Source of the DNA: Providencia rettgeri
GTDB lineage: Bacteria > Pseudomonadota > Gammaproteobacteria > Enterobacterales > Enterobacteriaceae
Reading direction: 5' to 3'
Length of the DNA stretch: 64,000 nt
Assembly (NCBI RefSeq): GCF_041075285.1
Contig: NZ_CP163512.1
Location: 868,001-932,000, forward strand
Shown here: piece by piece, positions 59,849 to 64,000 of the stretch
Layout of the letters: every line of letters starts with the position of its first letter
How positions within the stretch are numbered: position 1 is the first letter of the stretch
Position numbers and translations under genes: made by a program
The notes under the pieces: generated by a model
Seen by the model: the letters and a program-made list of their open reading frames with translations, nothing else
Database searches by the model: none
What the model was told of the DNA's origin: nothing

Positions 59849-61699
59849 ATGGCCTTATTACAGATCAGTGAACCGGGTATGACCGCAGCGCCACATCAAC
59901 GTAAATTGGCGGCAGGTATCGACTTAGGCACGACACACTCGTTGATAGCGACAGTACGCAGTGGTGAAGCCGCAGCGCTTGCGGATGAACAAGGGCGTTT
60001 TTTGCTGCCCTCTATTGTCAATTACCAAGCTTCCAATAAACATGTCGGCTGGGAAGCCAAGCAACGTGCAGAACAAGATCCCGTGAATACCATTATTTCC
60101 GTCAAAAGAATGATGGGGCGTTCACTCGCCGATATCCAAAAACGTTATCCGGATTTACCCTATCAACTGACTGCTAGTGAAAATGGTTTGCCATTTATCC
60201 ATACCGCAGCTGGGCAAGTTGACCCTATTCAAGTGTCGTCGGATATCCTAAAAACACTGGCAAAACGAGCTGAAGATACCCTCGGCGGTGAAATGGATGG
60301 AGTGGTGATCACGGTACCAGCCTATTTTGATGATGCACAGCGTCAAGGCACAAAAGATGCAGCTCGTCTTGCTGGCTTACATGTGTTGCGTCTACTCAAT
60401 GAGCCGACTGCGGCAGCAATCGCATATGGCTTGGATTCAGGTCAAGAAGGGGTCATTGCGGTTTATGATCTCGGTGGTGGCACATTTGACGTGTCTATCT
60501 TACGCTTAAGCCGTGGTGTGTTTGAAGTGTTAGCCACTGGGGGCGATACCGCACTCGGCGGTGATGATTTTGACCAAGTGCTTGCTCAGTGGATTGCCGA
60601 TCAGGCGGGTATTTCTCTGCAAGGGGATCATCATTTAAATCGTCAATTATTGAATATTGCCACTGACGTAAAAATTGCGTTAAGTGATGCAGAAACTGCA
60701 ACTATTGAGGTCGCCAATTGGCAGGGGAGTATTCGTCGCGAACAATTTGAAGACCTGATTGAAGTGCATATAAAACGCACATTAATGGCGTGCCGCCGCG
60801 CACTAAAAGACGCTGGCGTGGATGCAGATGATGTGTTGAATGTAGTGATGGTGGGCGGGTCAACTCGTGTGCCTTTTGTACGCCGAAAAGTCGGGGAGTT
60901 TTTTGGTAAAACGCCTCTGACCTCCATCGACCCTGATAAAGTTGTGGCTATTGGTGCTGCTATCCAAGCTGATGTCTTAGTGGGGAATAAACCTGATAGT
61001 GATATGCTGCTACTGGATGTGATCCCACTTTCTCTAGGCTTAGAAACCATGGGCGGCTTGGTGGAAAAAGTTATTCCTCGTAATACCACTATCCCCGTTG
61101 CACGAGCACAAGAATTTACCACATTTAAAGATGGTCAAACAGCCATGAGCGTTCATGTAGTGCAAGGTGAGCGTGAAATGGTGGCAGATTGCCGTTCCTT
61201 AGCGCGTTTTACACTGCGTGATATCCCTGCAATGGCAGCGGGTGGAGCACATATCCGTGTCACATTCCAAGTCGACGCCGATGGTTTGCTTAGTGTCAGC
61301 GCCATGGAAAAATCAACAGGTGTTGAAGCGTCAATCCAAGTTAAGCCATCGTATGGTTTAACGGACAATGAAATTTCAAACATGATTAAAGATTCAATGA
61401 CTAACGCGCAAGATGATTTAATGGCGCGCCGCCTAGCGGAACAAAAAGTTGAAGCGGCAAGAGTGCTTGAAAGTTTAACGAGTGCATTAGAGCAAGATGC
61501 TAATTTACTGACACCAAACGAAGAGTCAGAAATTGATAATGCGGTCAATGAGTTAATTAAAGCGGTAGAGGGCACAGACCCCATCGCAATTGAAAATGCC
61601 ATTAAACAATTGGATAAGCAATCGCAGGATTTTGCTGCGCGCCGAATGGATGCATCTATTCGCCAAGCGTTGTCAGGCCATTCTGTGGATGAGATATAA
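59849..61699 (+). CDS. hscA: HscA, Hsp70-type chaperone for IscU
   Basis: Specialised Hsp70 that drives cluster release from IscU. The 616 residues have the nucleotide-binding domain ([43 protein letters not shown]) and substrate-binding domain ([14 protein letters not shown], helical lid). fdx begins 2 bases after the stop. Confidence 0.97.
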   Translation: MALLQISEPGMTAAPHQRKLAAGIDLGTTHSLIATVRSGEAAALADEQGRFLLPSIVNYQASNKHVGWEAKQRAEQDPVNTIISVKRMMGRSLADIQKRYPDLPYQLTASENGLPFIHTAAGQVDPIQVSSDILKTLAKRAEDTLGGEMDGVVITVPAYFDDAQRQGTKDAARLAGLHVLRLLNEPTAAAIAYGLDSGQEGVIAVYDLGGGTFDVSILRLSRGVFEVLATGGDTALGGDDFDQVLAQWIADQAGISLQGDHHLNRQLLNIATDVKIALSDAETATIEVANWQGSIRREQFEDLIEVHIKRTLMACRRALKDAGVDADDVLNVVMVGGSTRVPFVRRKVGEFFGKTPLTSIDPDKVVAIGAAIQADVLVGNKPDSDMLLLDVIPLSLGLETMGGLVEKVIPRNTTIPVARAQEFTTFKDGQTAMSVHVVQGEREMVADCRSLARFTLRDIPAMAAGGAHIRVTFQVDADGLLSVSAMEKSTGVEASIQVKPSYGLTDNEISNMIKDSMTNAQDDLMARRLAEQKVEAARVLESLTSALEQDANLLTPNEESEIDNAVNELIKAVEGTDPIAIENAIKQLDKQSQDFAARRMDASIRQALSGHSVDEI

Positions 61700-61701
61700 T
61701 T

Positions 61702-62037
61702 ATGCCTAAAATAGTTTTTTTACCTCATAGTGAACTGTGTCCAGATGGTGCGGTTGTCGACGCACAACAGGGCGAGTCAATTTTAAATGTGGCACTGCGT
61801 AGCGGTATTGAGCTTGAGCACGCCTGTGAAAAATCCTGTGCTTGTACAACCTGTCATTGCATCGTGCGCGAAGGTTTTGATTCACTGGAAGAAAGCAGTG
61901 AACTTGAAGATGACATGCTAGACAAAGCATGGGGCTTAGAGCCAGAAAGCCGTTTAAGTTGTCAGGCGTTGGTAGCGGATGAGGACTTGGTGGTAGAGAT
62001 CCCGCGATATACTATTAATCACGCTCGCGAACACTAA
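61702..62037 (+). CDS. fdx: Fdx, [2Fe-2S] ferredoxin
   Basis: Electron donor for Isc cluster assembly. The 111 residues have the vertebrate-type ferredoxin ligands: CEKSCACTTCHC (Cys42, 48 and 51) and SRLSCQALV (Cys87). In E. coli iscX follows at once; here about 660 bases of repeats intervene. Confidence 0.97.
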   Translation: MPKIVFLPHSELCPDGAVVDAQQGESILNVALRSGIELEHACEKSCACTTCHCIVREGFDSLEESSELEDDMLDKAWGLEPESRLSCQALVADEDLVVEIPRYTINHAREH

Positions 62038-62038
62038 T

Positions 62039-62292
62039 GCTCGTCATATTTCGCGTTGTAGGGGGGTTGGCTTCTTTCAAGTCCTCGGGTCACATACTTT
62101 TGTATGCTCCCCGAGATACTTTCAATCGCCGCCTACCTACAACACGAACTATTTAGAGCATTATATGAAGTTAGTACGCTATACGAAGTTAGTACGTTAC
62201 ACGAAGTTAGTACATTATACGAAGTTAGTACGCTATACGAAGTTAGTACGTTATACGTAGTTAGTACGTTATACGAAGTTAGCGTATTGAAT
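62039..62292 (+). repeat. Repeat module A: palindrome plus seven 18-bp units
   Basis: A 120-base imperfect palindrome (62039-62160; arms TTTCGCGTTGTAGG and CCTACAACACGAA, centre CATACTTTTGTATG) is followed by seven tandem 18-bp units GAAGTTAGTACGYTAYAC (62167-62292), the last diverging to GCGTATTGAAT. It starts right after fdx. Because 18 is a multiple of 3 the array reads openly as YEVSTL repeats, which I regard as an artefact. Confidence 0.9.
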
Positions 62293-62300
62293 GGTTTGTG

Positions 62301-62493
62301 TTATTCCTTGTTGTAGGGGTGTTGGCTTCTTTCAAGTCCTCGGGTCAGATACTTTTGTATGCTCCCCGAGATACTTTCAATCGCCGTCTACCGACAACAC
62401 GAACTATTTAGCGCATTATATGAGGTTAGTACGCTATACGAAGTTAGTACGTTACACGAAGTTAGTACGTTATACGAAATTAGCGTACTGAAT
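62301..62493 (+). repeat. Repeat module B: palindrome plus four 18-bp units
   Basis: Second copy of the palindrome (62301-62416, more than 85 percent identical by eye to copy A) followed by four 18-bp units (62422-62493), the last again ending GCGTACTGAAT. The module is linked to A by AATGGTTTGTG. Confidence 0.9.
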
Positions 62494-62501
62494 GGTTTGT
62501 G

Positions 62502-62640
62502 ATATTCCTTGTTGTAGGGGGGGTGGCTTCTTTCAAGTCCTCGGGTCACATACTTTTGTATGCTCCCCGAGATACTTTCAATCGCCGCCTGCCTACAACA
62601 CGAACTATTTAGCGCATTACACGAAGTTAGCATAGTGAAT
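62502..62640 (+). repeat. Repeat module C: palindrome plus one 18-bp unit
   Basis: Third copy of the palindrome (62502-62617) followed by a single unit GAAGTTAGCATAGTGAAT (62623-62640). The core from GGCTTCTTTCAAGTCCTCGG to the AACTATTTAGCG end is nearly the same as in B. Bases 62641-62698 then hold the iscX leader. Confidence 0.9.
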
Positions 62641-62698
62641 GGTTTGAACGAGCATCAATGTTACAAAATTGATCAGATAATCAAATTGGTGAGTAAAT

Positions 62699-62899
62699 AT
62701 GAGTTTAAAATGGTCGAATAGCCGCGAAATTGGCGAAGCATTGTATGACGCATTTCCAGATGTTGATCCAAAAACCGTGCGTTTTACCGATATGCACCAA
62801 TGGATTTGTGATTTAGAAGAGTTCGATGATGATCCGCAAAAATCGAACGAAAAGATCCTAGAGGCTATCTTATTAGTTTGGCTGGATGAGTTCGAATAA
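62699..62899 (+). CDS. iscX: IscX, Fe-S assembly regulator
   Basis: Small acidic protein that binds IscS and modulates cluster assembly, a proposed iron adaptor. The 66 residues match the family ([49 protein letters not shown]). Ribosome site GGTGAG. The repeat array separates it from fdx; it may still be transcribed from iscR through the repeats, or from its own promoter. Confidence 0.95.
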   Translation: MSLKWSNSREIGEALYDAFPDVDPKTVRFTDMHQWICDLEEFDDDPQKSNEKILEAILLVWLDEFE

Positions 62900-62917
62900 T
62901 CAGCAATAACCCCGAAT

Positions 62918-62954
62918 AACCGAGTGTCTATTAGAAATAGTACTCGGTTTTTTA
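62918..62954 (+). terminator. iscX (isc operon) terminator
   Basis: AACCGAGT pairs with ACTCGGTT, with further pairing CTATT / AATAG inside, followed by TTTTT, 19 bases after the iscX stop. Confidence 0.82.
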
Positions 62955-63065
62955 TTCAGCACTATAATGATATCCCTAACGCTATTAATCAGTTAAGGTA
63001 ATAATATCTGCCGACAGATGATTGGGCTTTTGCTGTCTGCAAAAATAGACAAAGTGAGAGAAACG

Positions 63066-64000
63066 ATGACAAAACAAATTATGCCAGTAATGATTTCGTG
63101 TGAGCCTGCCGCACCCTGTTGGGGGGAAGGTGCATTGCTGAGCTCTAGCGACAAAGGGATGACAATCCACCTGAAACACGCGGGTAAACTCTGTGCAGTG
63201 CAAAGTGCAGGCCGCAAACTCGACGGTCAAGGTATCCGTAATGTAGCGCTGACTGGCGAAGGCTGGGATTTAGAAAAAAGCTGGGCATTTTGGCAAGGGT
63301 TTCGTGCACCAAAAGGGGCGAGAACTATCGAATGGCCAGTATTGCCTGAAGAGGATCGTAAAGAATTAGAAAACCGCATACGTACCGTTGATTGGGTGCG
63401 TGACGTGATTAACGCACCAGCAGAAGAGCTCGGTCCTGAGCAATTGGCTCAACGAGCTATTGATTTACTTTGCACCGTTGGCGCACATGACATTAGTTAT
63501 CGCATTGTAAAAGGTGATGATTTATTAGCACAAGGGTACGCAGGTATTCATACCGTAGGCCGTGGCTCTAGCCGCCCACCCGTATTCTTAGCCTTGGACT
63601 ATAACCCTGGAGCAAACCCAGATGCGCCTGTATTCGCGGCATTAGTCGGTAAAGGGATCACATTCGACTCAGGTGGTTATAGCATCAAACCTTCTTCTTC
63701 CATGAACTCCATGAAAGCGGATATGGGGGGAGCTGCGACACTGGCAGGTTCATTAGCACTCGCCATTTCTCGTGGCTTGAAAAAACGCGTAAAAATGTTC
63801 TTATGCCTTGCTGACAACATGGTCAGCGGTAACGCCTTTAAATTAGGCGATATCATTCGCTACCGCAACGGTAAATCCGTTGAAATCATGAATACGGATG
63901 CTGAAGGTCGTCTAGTGTTAGCTGATGGCTTGATTGATGCAAGCAAAGAAAAAGCAACGCTGATCATCGATGCGGCAACCTTGACGGGTGCGGCTAAAAC
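63066..64000 (+). CDS. pepB: PepB, peptidase B (3' end outside window)
   Basis: M17-family leucyl aminopeptidase that trims N-terminal residues from peptides. The first 311 residues are present and the frame is open to the end of the window; E. coli PepB has about 427. Start ATG 63066 gives [11 protein letters not shown]. Metal ligands and active site are visible in [29 protein letters not shown] and [16 protein letters not shown]. It follows iscX, as in E. coli. Confidence 0.95.
   Translation, partial: MTKQIMPVMISCEPAAPCWGEGALLSSSDKGMTIHLKHAGKLCAVQSAGRKLDGQGIRNVALTGEGWDLEKSWAFWQGFRAPKGARTIEWPVLPEEDRKELENRIRTVDWVRDVINAPAEELGPEQLAQRAIDLLCTVGAHDISYRIVKGDDLLAQGYAGIHTVGRGSSRPPVFLALDYNPGANPDAPVFAALVGKGITFDSGGYSIKPSSSMNSMKADMGGAATLAGSLALAISRGLKKRVKMFLCLADNMVSGNAFKLGDIIRYRNGKSVEIMNTDAEGRLVLADGLIDASKEKATLIIDAATLTGAAK

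Noticed and set aside
62167..62292. CRISPR-like array
   Set aside because: The units are contiguous with no spacers, and there are no cas genes.
62104..62316. Open frame coding for YEVSTL hexapeptide repeats
   Set aside because: It comes from the 18-bp tandem array, whose length is a multiple of 3, and there is no ribosome site.
62167..62493. loxP-like arms: TATACGAAGTTAG differs by one base from the loxP arm TATACGAAGTTAT
   Set aside because: The arms are direct rather than inverted around an 8-bp spacer and no Cre-like gene is present; most likely a coincidence.

Overview
This is the chromosome of a low-GC enterobacterium. The core gene order matches the E. coli K-12 rseA-lepAB-rnc-era-recO-pdxJ-acpS / tadA-mltF-purL / glmY-glrK-qseG-glrR-glnB / hmp-glyA / suhB-trmJ-isc-pepB stretch. 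AT-rich base composition, a glutamine-dependent NadE between glrR and glnB, and the accessory content suggest Morganellaceae, most likely Providencia. This is inferred from gene order and protein similarity as I remember it; no search was run.

Layout: (1) 1-2.5 kb: rseA (5' end cut off), rseB, rseC, then a decayed IS200/IS605-type tnpB element lying between rseC and its terminator. (2) 2.7-9.7 kb: lepA, lepB, rnc (behind an rncO-like hairpin), era, recO, pdxJ, acpS, yfhL. (3) 10-12 kb: an AT-rich orphan gene, leuE and tadA. (4) 12-18 kb: mltF and purL, divergent, with a PurR box. (5) 18-37 kb: an accessory block between purL and glmY. It holds an RTX-like protein without a secretion system, an L-ascorbate PTS cluster (fused UlaA-UlaB, UlaC, a HAD phosphatase, UlaD, UlaR, UlaG), an uhpABC-afuABC cluster probably for hexose-phosphate sensing and uptake, and a family-2 O-methyltransferase. 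(6) 36.8-43.3 kb: GlmY sRNA with three GlrR sites and overlapping sigma54/sigma70 promoters, glrK-qseG-glrR, nadE, glnB. (7) 43.4-47.6 kb: hmp (candidate NsrR site), glyA (PurR box), an hcaT-like transporter. (8) 47.8-54.6 kb: a second accessory block that looks like an L-galactonate catabolic unit: TRAP transporter, UxaB-like reductase, LgoR-like regulator, LgoD. (9) 54.6-64 kb: suhB, trmJ, iscRSUA-hscBA-fdx-iscX and the start of pepB. Tandem IscR sites precede iscR, a RyhB-complementary stretch covers the iscS start, and three copies of an intergenic palindrome with 18-bp tandem repeats separate fdx from iscX.

The core genes cover envelope stress, translation, RNA processing, cofactor and purine synthesis, nitrogen and amino-sugar control, and Fe-S assembly. 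The accessory blocks are mostly uptake and catabolism of gut- or host-type carbon sources: ascorbate, sugar phosphates and sugar acids. The points most worth following are the Uhp-Afu pairing, the Lgo-TRAP unit, the split ascorbate pathway and the fdx-iscX repeat array.
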